Origin: Paenibacillus sp. FSL R5-0766
Lineage (GTDB): Bacteria > Bacillota > Bacilli > Paenibacillales > Paenibacillaceae
Assembly (NCBI RefSeq): GCF_037971845.1
Contig: NZ_CP150227.1
Location: forward strand, 5,022,001-5,086,000
Direction of reading: 5' to 3'
Length of the DNA: 64,000 nucleotides
Shown: positions 57,033 through 64,000 of the stretch, one piece after another
Layout of the letters: each line of letters starts with the position of its first letter
Position numbering within the stretch: position 1 is the first letter of the stretch
Translations under genes and position numbers: made by a program
Notes under the pieces: model-generated
The model's input: only the letters and a program-made list of their open reading frames with translations
What the model was told of the DNA's origin: nothing
Database searches by the model: none

Positions 57033-58685
57033 ATGTTAAATCGGTTTAATATCCGTGCAGCCAAAATGATGCTCGCGGTGACAACAATTGTTACGGCTAC
57101 ACTCGGAGGTAGCAGTGCAGCGTGGGCTGTGGAAGACACCACCTCAACGACATCTGCATCACCGATTAAAAATGTGATTATTCTGATTCCTGACGGTATG
57201 GCTAACGATGCTACCGCTCTGGCTCGTTGGTATAAGGGCTCGTCCCTGACACTGGACTCCATGGCAAGTGGCATGGTTCGGACACACTCCGCCGATGCGC
57301 CGATTGCGGACTCAGCCCCTGCCGGAACCGCTTTTGCTACAGGTTATAAATCTCATACCGGATTTGTTGGTGTACTGCCGGACAAGGCTACCATGCCTGG
57401 ACAGAAGGCTATTGCGCCTGGAGACGAAAGAAAACCTGTTGCTTCCGTGCTGGAAGCATCAAAACTGGCGGGTAAAGCAACTGGCATTATCGCTACATCC
57501 GAGATTATGCACGCTACCCCAGCCGACTTCTCCGCTCACTACCCGGATCGCAAAAACTACGATGCCCTCAGCAAACAACAAGTATACAATGGCATGGATG
57601 TTGTGTTGGGTGGAGGTAGCAAATACCTTGAGCCAGCGGGGCGCAAAGACGGGGAGAATCTGGTTTCCTCCATTAAGGCACTGGGTTACGATTACGTCAC
57701 TACACCGGCTGCAATGAAAGCATCCGACTCAAATAAACTCTGGGGTATGTTCGCTCCCACGAGCATGGCTTACAATATGGACCGTGACCCTGCGAAGCAG
57801 CCAAGCATTGCCGAGATGACATCCAAAGCCATCGAAGTTCTGTCCAAAGATGAAGACGGCTTCTTCCTGATGGTTGAAGGCAGTAAAGTAGACTGGGCAG
57901 CTCACGCCAACGATCCGATTGGTATTATCAGTGACGTGCTGGCTTTTGACAATGCCGTAAAGGTAGCCATGGATTTTGCCAAAGCTGATGGAGAGACTGC
58001 CGTTGTCGCTGTAACGGACCACGGTAATGGCGGACTCACCATTGGTAACAACGCGACGTCCGGCACTTATGACAAAGAGCCATTGTCCACATTTATCGGA
58101 CCTTTGAAAAAGGCCAAGCTGACAGGCGAAGGCGTAGAAGCGAAACTGAATGCCAAGCGCACAAACATCAAAGCAGTGATGAAACAATACTATGGCATTA
58201 CCGATCTGACTTCCGAAGAGATTGCCGCCATTAAAGCAGCTGAACCAGGCAGCCTTAACTATGCAATCGGTCCAATGATCAGCAAACGTGCAGGGATTGG
58301 CTGGACAACTGGTGGTCATACAGGTGGAGATGTCGTGCTGTACACGTATGCTCCGAACAATGACCGTCCATTCGGTGTGATTGATAACACGGATGTCGCT
58401 AAATATATGGCTCGTGTACTGGATCTGGATCTCGACAGCGTGAGCAAACAATTGTTTGTACCAGCCAAGCAGGCATTTACGGCCAAAGGCGCGACGTACA
58501 AACTAGACCTGACGGACGCCAAAAATCCGAAGATTCTCGTTACAAAAGGCAACACCAAACTGGAACTGCAAATCTATAAAAATATTGCATTGGTAAACGG
58601 CAAAAAGACAACTTTGGAAGGTGTCATTGTTTATAACGGTGTCGAAGCATTTGTACCACAAACGGCCGTTGATCTGATTCAATAA
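57033..58685 (+). CDS. Secreted alkaline phosphatase (PhoA superfamily)
   Basis: 550 residues; AGGAGG before the ATG; signal peptide about 1-32 (ends AWA). Catalytic features of the family: NVIILIPDGM (metal Asp), nucleophile Ser94 in IADSAPAGTAFATG, DFSAHYPDR, FFLMVEGSKVDWAAHAND (metal Glu/Asp/His), VTDHGNGG and GWTTGGHTGGDV (metal His). The last 70 residues or so form a copper-amine-oxidase-N/stalk-like domain as in the propeller protein at 51993. It releases phosphate from organic esters outside the cell. The Pho-box-like repeats upstream fit phosphate-starvation control. Confidence 0.95.
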   Translation: MLNRFNIRAAKMMLAVTTIVTATLGGSSAAWAVEDTTSTTSASPIKNVIILIPDGMANDATALARWYKGSSLTLDSMASGMVRTHSADAPIADSAPAGTAFATGYKSHTGFVGVLPDKATMPGQKAIAPGDERKPVASVLEASKLAGKATGIIATSEIMHATPADFSAHYPDRKNYDALSKQQVYNGMDVVLGGGSKYLEPAGRKDGENLVSSIKALGYDYVTTPAAMKASDSNKLWGMFAPTSMAYNMDRDPAKQPSIAEMTSKAIEVLSKDEDGFFLMVEGSKVDWAAHANDPIGIISDVLAFDNAVKVAMDFAKADGETAVVAVTDHGNGGLTIGNNATSGTYDKEPLSTFIGPLKKAKLTGEGVEAKLNAKRTNIKAVMKQYYGITDLTSEEIAAIKAAEPGSLNYAIGPMISKRAGIGWTTGGHTGGDVVLYTYAPNNDRPFGVIDNTDVAKYMARVLDLDLDSVSKQLFVPAKQAFTAKGATYKLDLTDAKNPKILVTKGNTKLELQIYKNIALVNGKKTTLEGVIVYNGVEAFVPQTAVDLIQ

Positions 58686-58726
58686 TTCGTTAGAACTACT
58701 GGGACTACAGGAGATTACACCATTTG

Positions 58727-58753
58727 GCTGCCGAATATTTCGGCAGCTATTTT
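58727..58753 (+). terminator. Terminator after the alkaline phosphatase
   Basis: GCTGCCGAA pairs with TTCGGCAGC (58727-58747), followed by TATTTT. Confidence 0.88.
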
Positions 58754-58848
58754 ACTGTTTATTATTAAGGAGTAGGTTCCTGCTAGCACCTATCGTATAA
58801 TGAACGTAACAAAAATACATATGATGCAAGAAAAAGGAGAGATTCACC

Positions 58849-59214
58849 ATGTTGATCAAATTAAACTGGATCACGCTGAGGGTCAGTAATTTGGAAGCTT
58901 CACTCGGGTTCTACCACGACATGCTCGGACTTCCAATTCAGCGCAGATTCGAAAGCCGTGGACGGCAGATTGCCATGCTTGGCATGGAGAATGAAGCCAA
59001 ACTGGAACTGATTGAGGGCAGTGAATCCATTCTTAAACCAGAGGCCGGCGTATCGATCGGTTATGAGGTGAACTCACTGGATGAAGCCATGGAACGACTG
59101 GCAGAACTGAATATTCCGATTGTACGTGGCCCCATCCAGCCCAATCCGCATCTGCGGTTTATTTACATTACAGATCCAGATGGCTTCGAGGTGCAACTCT
59201 CAGAGCATGTCTAA
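58849..59214 (+). CDS. VOC-family (glyoxalase/bleomycin-resistance-like) protein
   Basis: 121 residues, AAAGGAGAG before the ATG. Two beta-alpha-beta-beta-beta units: LNWITLRVSNLEASLGFYHDMLGL and the closing IYITDPDGFEVQLSEH. Members bind a metal and act as lyases, isomerases, dioxygenases or drug-binding proteins; the substrate here is unknown. Confidence 0.9.
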   Translation: MLIKLNWITLRVSNLEASLGFYHDMLGLPIQRRFESRGRQIAMLGMENEAKLELIEGSESILKPEAGVSIGYEVNSLDEAMERLAELNIPIVRGPIQPNPHLRFIYITDPDGFEVQLSEHV

Positions 59215-59279
59215 TTAGGCGAGTGTGAAATGAGTGTGCGTATCCGATGACCAGTTGGGTGTGCAAGTGTGCAGTCAAT

Positions 59280-59307
59280 CCCGATGCAAGCTCACACCTG
59301 CATCGGG
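59280..59307. terminator. Hairpin between the convergent VOC and GNAT genes
   Basis: CCCGATGCA pairs perfectly with TGCATCGGG; no T tail on either strand, so terminator function is uncertain. Confidence 0.45.
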
Positions 59308-59333
59308 CAGGGTAAGCACGTTATTATGTCTGT

Positions 59334-60557
59334 CTACAGCTTCATTCGGCGCATGAGCGACACACCTATGCGATTCAACAACCGATCAAGCAGCAGCCAG
59401 CACCAGCGTCTGCCCCATGGAAGGTGGCGCTCATATACAGCCGAATATTCAAAATCCGCCACAGCACCGCGATTGCGCTTGAACTGCGCAGCCCCGGCGC
59501 TCTCATGTAACAGATGGCCGTTCTCGCGAGCCTGTCCGATCAGACAAGCGGATAACATGCGGTATAGTCCGACGGATTGGGGCACCGTTGTATCGTAACC
59601 AAACAGCGGTGTTGTCATGATTCCATTTCGGCAGAAATAACCCATCACCGCGTCCAGGCGCCCCTCCTTTTGCAGTCCATAGAGTCTGAGTGTTCCTGAT
59701 GCCATCGCAGCAGCAATGAACCGCTTGGTAAATTGCGGATTGTGATAGGAGTATTTTTCAAGGTATAACAGCTTGTATAGCTCCACAATTCGCGGAATAT
59801 CTGCATCTGTCATATCTGCTTCGGATACGAGTTCGTAATCATGCTTGGCCAATAATTCGAAATCCCGCTTCAGCAACCAGCGCGACTTGGAGTTGCCAAA
59901 GTTCGGATCATGCGCATGGTACAGGTAGATTTGTCGGCTCGGAATTAGTCTACACCCCGCTTCCGTTAGCCTCGCCGTCAGATCGGGATGAAGTCCAGGG
60001 CACAAGGAGCGAAATACAATGACATGCTCAGGGTATCGCTCTTGTACCGCTGCAAGCAAACATTCCGCCTGTTCACCTGACATGGCTGGATACAGATTGG
60101 TGGACAACAACCAGTTGTTCACATGCACAACTTTGTTGATCTGCGATTGCTTCATTCCCCAACCTATTAGACTGAGCAGCACAGAAAGACCTTTTTCCAA
60201 CACAGGCTTCTGCAACATGGTCAATTCCTGCTTGGCGTAACTCACATAGTGCGTATATGGCGAACAAACGTAAGCATTATCATACTCTGTATCATTCACT
60301 GTCAGCGGAATAACGAGATCATCAATCCGGGCGAGCAACAATGTCGTTTCCACGTTGGACATAAAGCTTTGGGTCCCGTCCAGCATCATAGGTTCCAGAT
60401 AGACTCTGGCATATCTGCCATCCTCCGTATCGGGCCAGTCCATGTCTTTGAACGATTGCTGATCATAAAAACGTACGCGTGCAGCCCTATTATCATTCTT
60501 AACCTCATATGTACTGTCATCACAGTCCAATCTATCTTTCATTCCTTTATCCTTCAA
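59334..60557 (-). CDS. Large GNAT-superfamily protein
   Basis: 407 residues. The C-terminal half (about 230-385) has a GNAT/FemAB-like acyltransferase layout: TDADIPRIVELYKLLYLEKYSYHN, LYGLQKEGRLDAVMGYF, and GLYRMLSACLIGQARENGHLLHESAGAAQFKRNRGA. The N-terminal half is probably a second, degenerate GNAT-like lobe. Start is the TTG at 60557 with GGGGGAG seven bases upstream; an ATG at 60542 with AAGGA is also possible. Cytoplasmic, substrate unknown. No operon partners. Confidence 0.75.
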   Translation of the reverse strand: MKDKGMKDRLDCDDSTYEVKNDNRAARVRFYDQQSFKDMDWPDTEDGRYARVYLEPMMLDGTQSFMSNVETTLLLARIDDLVIPLTVNDTEYDNAYVCSPYTHYVSYAKQELTMLQKPVLEKGLSVLLSLIGWGMKQSQINKVVHVNNWLLSTNLYPAMSGEQAECLLAAVQERYPEHVIVFRSLCPGLHPDLTARLTEAGCRLIPSRQIYLYHAHDPNFGNSKSRWLLKRDFELLAKHDYELVSEADMTDADIPRIVELYKLLYLEKYSYHNPQFTKRFIAAAMASGTLRLYGLQKEGRLDAVMGYFCRNGIMTTPLFGYDTTVPQSVGLYRMLSACLIGQARENGHLLHESAGAAQFKRNRGAVADFEYSAVYERHLPWGRRWCWLLLDRLLNRIGVSLMRRMKL

Positions 60558-60682
60558 CCTTTTACTCCCCCATGAGGTTACATCTTCTTTTAACTACCAT
60601 TTACAGTTTCAGTTCTACGCTCTTCATACTCTACACATCACTGTATAGGAAAAAAATGTCGGCATCAAGCTGTATTCCAGAT

Positions 60683-60723
60683 AAAAAAAGCCCGTCTAGT
60701 ACGCTAAATACGTACCGACAGGC
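60683..60723 (-). terminator. Terminator after the multi-TM chemoreceptor
   Basis: On the minus strand GCCTGTCGGTACG pairs imperfectly with CGTACTAGACGGGC and runs into seven T. Confidence 0.8.
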
Positions 60724-60738
60724 CCTCAACTATTAATA

Positions 60739-62217
60739 TTAAAGTTTATTCTCAACGGAAGAAGCCTGATGATCCGAGACTAACTCATTCAGGTCTACAA
60801 TCAGTTGCTCCAATTCTCCAAAGCTCTCTACCATCTTCTGTGTCAGGTTACGTTGTTCTTCCATGCTCGCCAGAATCTCTTCTGTCGCTGCACTGGATTG
60901 CTCCGTTACACTCGAAATCTCGGAAACTTCATTCACAACTCTGGTGGAAGATTCCTTCATGGTCGCCGAACTAGTCTCGATATCTGTCGCTTGATTCAAC
61001 ACATGCTGAGAGTTGCTGTTGATCGTACGGAATACTTCCTCTGCCGTATGGACGCTATCTCTTCCTTGTTGTAACGATTGACGAATGCGTTCGAATCGAT
61101 CCGTCAGTGCCTGCGTCTGCCCTTTTAATCGAGACAGGATGGTTCCGATATCACTTGCGGACTGACCCGAGTTCTCTGCCAACTTGCGAACTTCCTCTGA
61201 TACAACAGCAAACCCGCGTCCATGCTCACCCGCACGAGCGGCTTCAATGGCTGCATTGAGTGCAAGCAGGTTTGTCTGACTCGCAATATCCACTATGCTG
61301 TTCAACATAAGTGTCATGGATTCACTTTCCTCGTTGAACTTTCGCATGTCATTTGCAGTTGTATTGATCGTTTCATATAGATCTTGCATTTGGATGTTTA
61401 GCTGGTCCATCTGTGTACTTCCAGTTTGCGTGCTTGTTGCCATACTTGCGGACAACTTTTTCATCTGCTGGGAATACGAAGCAACGTCCTTGATATGCTG
61501 ATCCGACACAGACAAGGATTCCGAAATCTCGGCCACACTGGTCGCCTGGAACTCAACACCTTTTGCAACCTCACTGAACCCAAGCGTCACCTCATTGGTA
61601 ATGGAGCCAGTCGCATTCACTTTTTGCTTCAATTGATCCGTATAACGTGATAAACCTTCGACCGATTCCTTCACACGTTCCAGCATGGTTTCCACTCTTT
61701 GTTTAGAGTGCTCCACCTCATTCTGGCGTACTTCACTTTCATGGAAGAGCCTTTGATTCAATTGTGAGACCAGCATCAAGACGGCTCCTGTGAGAGCAAA
61801 TAATCCCACATTGACGATATTACCCATTAGCTCAGCAGAGTCAACGGTATTCATAACAAATAACTGAAGAACACTGTTAACTAGTAATACCGAAAATCCA
61901 ACCACAAAAAATTTCTTGTTAGGAAATAACAGTAGAACTGCGGTTATCACCAAACTTAACGCAAAATTGACCGTTCCCCAACCGACATAGACTCCACATA
62001 TTGTTAGTAATACGGTAATCAGCCATGGAATGAGATGAATATGTTTCTTTTTCACATTAGCGTATGTAATCCAAACTACAAAGATCAGAGCTACTCCATT
62101 AGACACAAGTAACTTCGGCATCATAAAGGCCAGACCCATACCAATGGCAATAATAATCCACAAAATGATACCGATTAATTTGTTCCTTTTCCAAATAATT
62201 TCGTCCATACGATCCAT
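60739..62217 (-). CDS. Multi-pass membrane methyl-accepting chemotaxis protein
   Basis: 492 residues with about six membrane helices in the first 165 residues and no extracellular sensor domain or HAMP; then a long cytoplasmic coiled coil with the signalling tip [20 protein letters not shown] (about residue 310). Receptors of this layout probably sense membrane-embedded or energy-state signals (inference). AAAGGA precedes the ATG at 62217; a second ATG three codons on is possible. It ends with a terminator. Confidence 0.92.
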   Translation of the reverse strand: MDRMDEIIWKRNKLIGIILWIIIAIGMGLAFMMPKLLVSNGVALIFVVWITYANVKKKHIHLIPWLITVLLTICGVYVGWGTVNFALSLVITAVLLLFPNKKFFVVGFSVLLVNSVLQLFVMNTVDSAELMGNIVNVGLFALTGAVLMLVSQLNQRLFHESEVRQNEVEHSKQRVETMLERVKESVEGLSRYTDQLKQKVNATGSITNEVTLGFSEVAKGVEFQATSVAEISESLSVSDQHIKDVASYSQQMKKLSASMATSTQTGSTQMDQLNIQMQDLYETINTTANDMRKFNEESESMTLMLNSIVDIASQTNLLALNAAIEAARAGEHGRGFAVVSEEVRKLAENSGQSASDIGTILSRLKGQTQALTDRFERIRQSLQQGRDSVHTAEEVFRTINSNSQHVLNQATDIETSSATMKESSTRVVNEVSEISSVTEQSSAATEEILASMEEQRNLTQKMVESFGELEQLIVDLNELVSDHQASSVENKL

Positions 62218-62411
62218 GCATACCCCATCCTTTTATGTAGGTTAAATGTGAACTGTAGGGCCTTTCTGTACTACATCTACTAGTCTTTGGTCCTGCTTAT
62301 GCACAAATCGCAAATACGCAGCGCCTTAACATAGTACATATTAACTTCACAAGTATGAAATCAGCGCTACTTTATGTATATCGGTATTCAACATTTAAAA
62401 TGAATATGAAA

Positions 62412-62443
62412 TGTAAAATGATATGTAAGCATATCATTTTACA
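62412..62443. repeat. Perfect 14-bp inverted repeat
   Basis: TGTAAAATGATATG (62412-62425), TAAG, CATATCATTTTACA (62430-62443). It directly precedes the pectate lyase terminator on the plus-strand map and is not followed by T, so it is not a standard terminator. Confidence 0.8.
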
Positions 62444-62444
62444 A

Positions 62445-62492
62445 ACAAAAAAGGTCTGTCTTATGCGTTATGGCGCACAAGACAGGCCTTTT
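62445..62492 (-). terminator. Terminator of the pectate lyase gene
   Basis: AAGGCCTGTCTTGTGCG pairs with CGCATAAGACAGACCTT (two G-U or mismatched positions) and on the minus strand continues into T residues. Confidence 0.9.
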
Positions 62493-62519
62493 GGGTCGTG
62501 AATGGATATGCAGCAAATC

Positions 62520-63563
62520 TTACTTTCCGAATACAAGTGTCGTATTGGAGGAGCCTGCATACTTGGTGACGAACTCACGGGCGTAGCTGGCACTCTCTAC
62601 CTGATAACTGTAATTGGAGCTTGGTCTCCAGTTCGTTTTAGGAGAAGTCGGACTATTAAGCGCTGGTGTACTTCCCGTATCCGTAAACTCACCTTTTCCT
62701 TTGTCATCCAGGATGCCACCCTTTTCAGCGCCAGCACCAAAGTAGTTGTTTTCGGAATATATCCGTGCTTTTTCACCAATTGTGATGGCCTGATTGAAGT
62801 TGTTTGCATAGTTGTTTTTGAGATGGAAGTAACCATATCTTAAAAGTCCAGGACCACGTACATACAAATTTTCGAAGTAATTATTGGACATGGTCACATG
62901 AGGTACTCCATTGTAACTGCTGTTCCCATCATTCGGATGACCGAGGATGACGCCATACTTATGGTTCGCAAATTTGGAATTGCTAATCGTAATATAGTCG
63001 GCGCGATCGCCAATATACAGAAGTTTGTCCAGATCACTACCGCCAGAGCTGTAGCTGTGACCAGCAAACGTCACATGATCAATCCAGTAATTGGAGCCTG
63101 AAGTGATATACATCTGGATATCATCATTGGCATTAATATTGGAAGCGTGTTCAAAAGTCAGATTCTGAAAAATCACATTGCTTGAACTGCTTGTGGATCT
63201 GAAATGAATATTCGTTAATGTATGTTTGCCAAAGGAACCTACAAGTGTCTTGTTCGCTCCAAATTCAACCTTTTGTAGCGTGGAGGAAGAAATATTCTGT
63301 TCAACTACGACAATCTTGGCTGTAGAGCCCGCCATATGTGTTCTCAAGTCATTGAGATTACTAACGTAAACCACCTGACCGTTCTTGCCACCTGTCGTAG
63401 CTGACTTGGATACACCATTTTCATTCTTGGCACTGCCTGCAAAACCAGTCAACCCATTCGTACCTGTGTTTGGATAACTGGCCGCACCATATGTAGACGG
63501 GGCTGTGGAGACAGTTAACAACAATAGAGTTACAGCGAGTAAAAGCATCGAAAATTTCTTCAA
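62520..63563 (-). CDS. Secreted pectate lyase, PL1 family
   Basis: TTG start at 63563 after AAAGGATGG, giving a clean signal peptide ([18 protein letters not shown], ends YGA); the longer frame to 63659 is not credible. About 347 residues of right-handed beta-helix with PL1 motifs: the calcium-site region [31 protein letters not shown] and [23 protein letters not shown], where the Arg in the VRGP-type motif is the likely catalytic base. It cleaves polygalacturonan by beta-elimination outside the cell. A near-perfect SigA promoter lies at 63606-63634. An AraC regulator gene lies just upstream in the same direction. Confidence 0.95.
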   Translation of the reverse strand: MKKFSMLLLAVTLLLLTVSTAPSTYGAASYPNTGTNGLTGFAGSAKNENGVSKSATTGGKNGQVVYVSNLNDLRTHMAGSTAKIVVVEQNISSSTLQKVEFGANKTLVGSFGKHTLTNIHFRSTSSSSNVIFQNLTFEHASNINANDDIQMYITSGSNYWIDHVTFAGHSYSSGGSDLDKLLYIGDRADYITISNSKFANHKYGVILGHPNDGNSSYNGVPHVTMSNNYFENLYVRGPGLLRYGYFHLKNNYANNFNQAITIGEKARIYSENNYFGAGAEKGGILDDKGKGEFTDTGSTPALNSPTSPKTNWRPSSNYSYQVESASYAREFVTKYAGSSNTTLVFGK

Positions 63564-63605
63564 AATTTCACCATCCTTTATAATATTATCCTCAAAGACA
63601 ACTCG

Positions 63606-63634
63606 ATTATATCGTGTAACTTTGGCTGTGACAA
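63606..63634 (-). promoter_or_regulatory. SigA promoter of the pectate lyase gene
   Basis: TTGTCA (63629-63634), 17-bp spacer, TATAAT (63606-63611) on the minus strand. Confidence 0.85.
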
Positions 63635-63733
63635 TACAAAAATTGCAAAAAGACAACAATTATCATTTTTATGCAACAGCAGATCAGATATAGTGAAAAA
63701 ACATAAAACCAGGCCATACGTTCACACAAAATT

Positions 63734-63753
63734 GAGCCGCTAATTAGCGGCTC
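63734..63753 (-). terminator. Terminator after the AraC regulator
   Basis: GAGCCGCTAA pairs with TTAGCGGCTC without loop bases to spare; the minus strand continues AATTTTG. Confidence 0.65.
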
Positions 63754-63781
63754 TATTAACGAGTACTATGTGATCCAACTT

Positions 63782-63809
63782 GGAACTGATCCACACTTGG
63801 ATCAGTTCC
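63782..63809. repeat. Perfect 11-bp inverted repeat after the AraC gene
   Basis: GGAACTGATCC (63782-63792), six bases, GGATCAGTTCC (63799-63809). A further GATCCAA half-copy precedes it. Function unknown. Confidence 0.75.
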
Positions 63810-63853
63810 TAAAGCCTCTGACGAAAAACCATTCGCTTGCGGATAATAATATG

Positions 63854-64000
63854 TCACGACTTCTGATAGCTGCGGCGGAAGGCGCCAGGTGTGATTTGTT
63901 CCAGCTTCTTGAAGATGGCTCCATAATAGCTGGTCGATTCGAAACCGACTTGACGAGCGATATCCTCCATCCCGCGTTGCACATTATCGAGCAGCAGTTC
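63854..64000 (-). CDS. AraC-family regulator, C-terminal end only (runs off the window)
   Basis: The frame is open from the window edge to a TGA at 63854-63856, giving the last 48 residues: MEDIARQVGFESTSYYGAIF followed by KKLEQITPGAFRRSY. This is the second helix-turn-helix of an AraC domain, with the family P-x-x-[FY]-R ending. Its position upstream of the pectate lyase gene makes it a possible regulator of that gene or part of a sugar-uptake regulator. Confidence 0.85.
   Translation of the reverse strand, partial: ELLLDNVQRGMEDIARQVGFESTSYYGAIFKKLEQITPGAFRRSYQKS

Noticed and set aside
1..64000. CRISPR array, prophage, insertion sequence or RNA genes
   Set aside because: No regularly spaced repeats, transposase, integrase or phage structural motifs and no tRNA or rRNA sequence were recognised.

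Overview
This window looks like chromosomal DNA of a Paenibacillus-type Gram-positive, spore-former-group bacterium. The reasons are very strong AGGAGG-type ribosome sites, frequent TTG starts, many secreted multi-domain carbohydrate enzymes with CBM and S-layer homology modules, lipoproteins with lipobox cysteines, Btr-type AraC regulators, and Fur, CcpA (cre) and LicT-like control sites. No rRNA, tRNA, CRISPR array, prophage or insertion sequence was seen. Both window edges cut genes: a GH43 enzyme at base 1 and an AraC regulator at base 64000.

Layout. 1-9.1 kb: three secreted polysaccharide hydrolases (two GH43 arabinoxylan-type enzymes and a giant GH81 beta-1,3-glucanase with six discoidin-like modules). 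9.2-20.6 kb: an SDR protein lacking its catalytic Tyr, an LRR protein, a chemoreceptor, an aminotransferase, and a STAND ATPase regulator divergent from an S-layer-anchored GLUG/Ig protein. 20.6-29.6 kb: iron-siderophore uptake (fused FecCD permease and binding protein; a Btr-like regulator, a second binding protein and a flavin reductase), with Fur boxes, plus a CueP-like copper protein. 29.7-34.1 kb: a compact operon of two paralogous GNAT-like genes and a 40-codon peptide gene, divergent from a 7TM histidine kinase/response regulator pair. 34.3-45.2 kb: hybrid cluster protein with an FNR-like site, Ca2+-type P-ATPase, two MFS transporters (one with a TetR gene), a DUF2625 protein, a beta-helix lipoprotein and a broken GGDEF gene. 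45.2-56.8 kb: a DUF1593 lipoprotein and an SLH-carboxylesterase, both preceded by LicT/BglG-type RNA antiterminator leaders and cre sites; between them a SUKH-like protein, DUF1697, Hsp20, an MFS exporter, a Fur-box AraC regulator and a secreted beta-propeller. 57-64 kb: alkaline phosphatase with a candidate Pho box, a VOC protein, a large GNAT protein, a multi-TM chemoreceptor, a pectate lyase and the 3' end of an AraC regulator.

How it fits together. Most genes serve a saprophyte living on plant polymers: extracellular xylan, beta-glucan and pectin attack, wall-anchored accessory proteins, chemotaxis receptors, and scavenging of iron (Fur) and phosphate (Pho). The two most unusual signals are (1) near-consensus RAT antiterminator hairpins in front of non-PTS genes, one leader apparently partly duplicated, and (2) the GNAT-GNAT-micropeptide operon facing a two-component system, with an 11-bp-spaced direct repeat in the shared promoter region.
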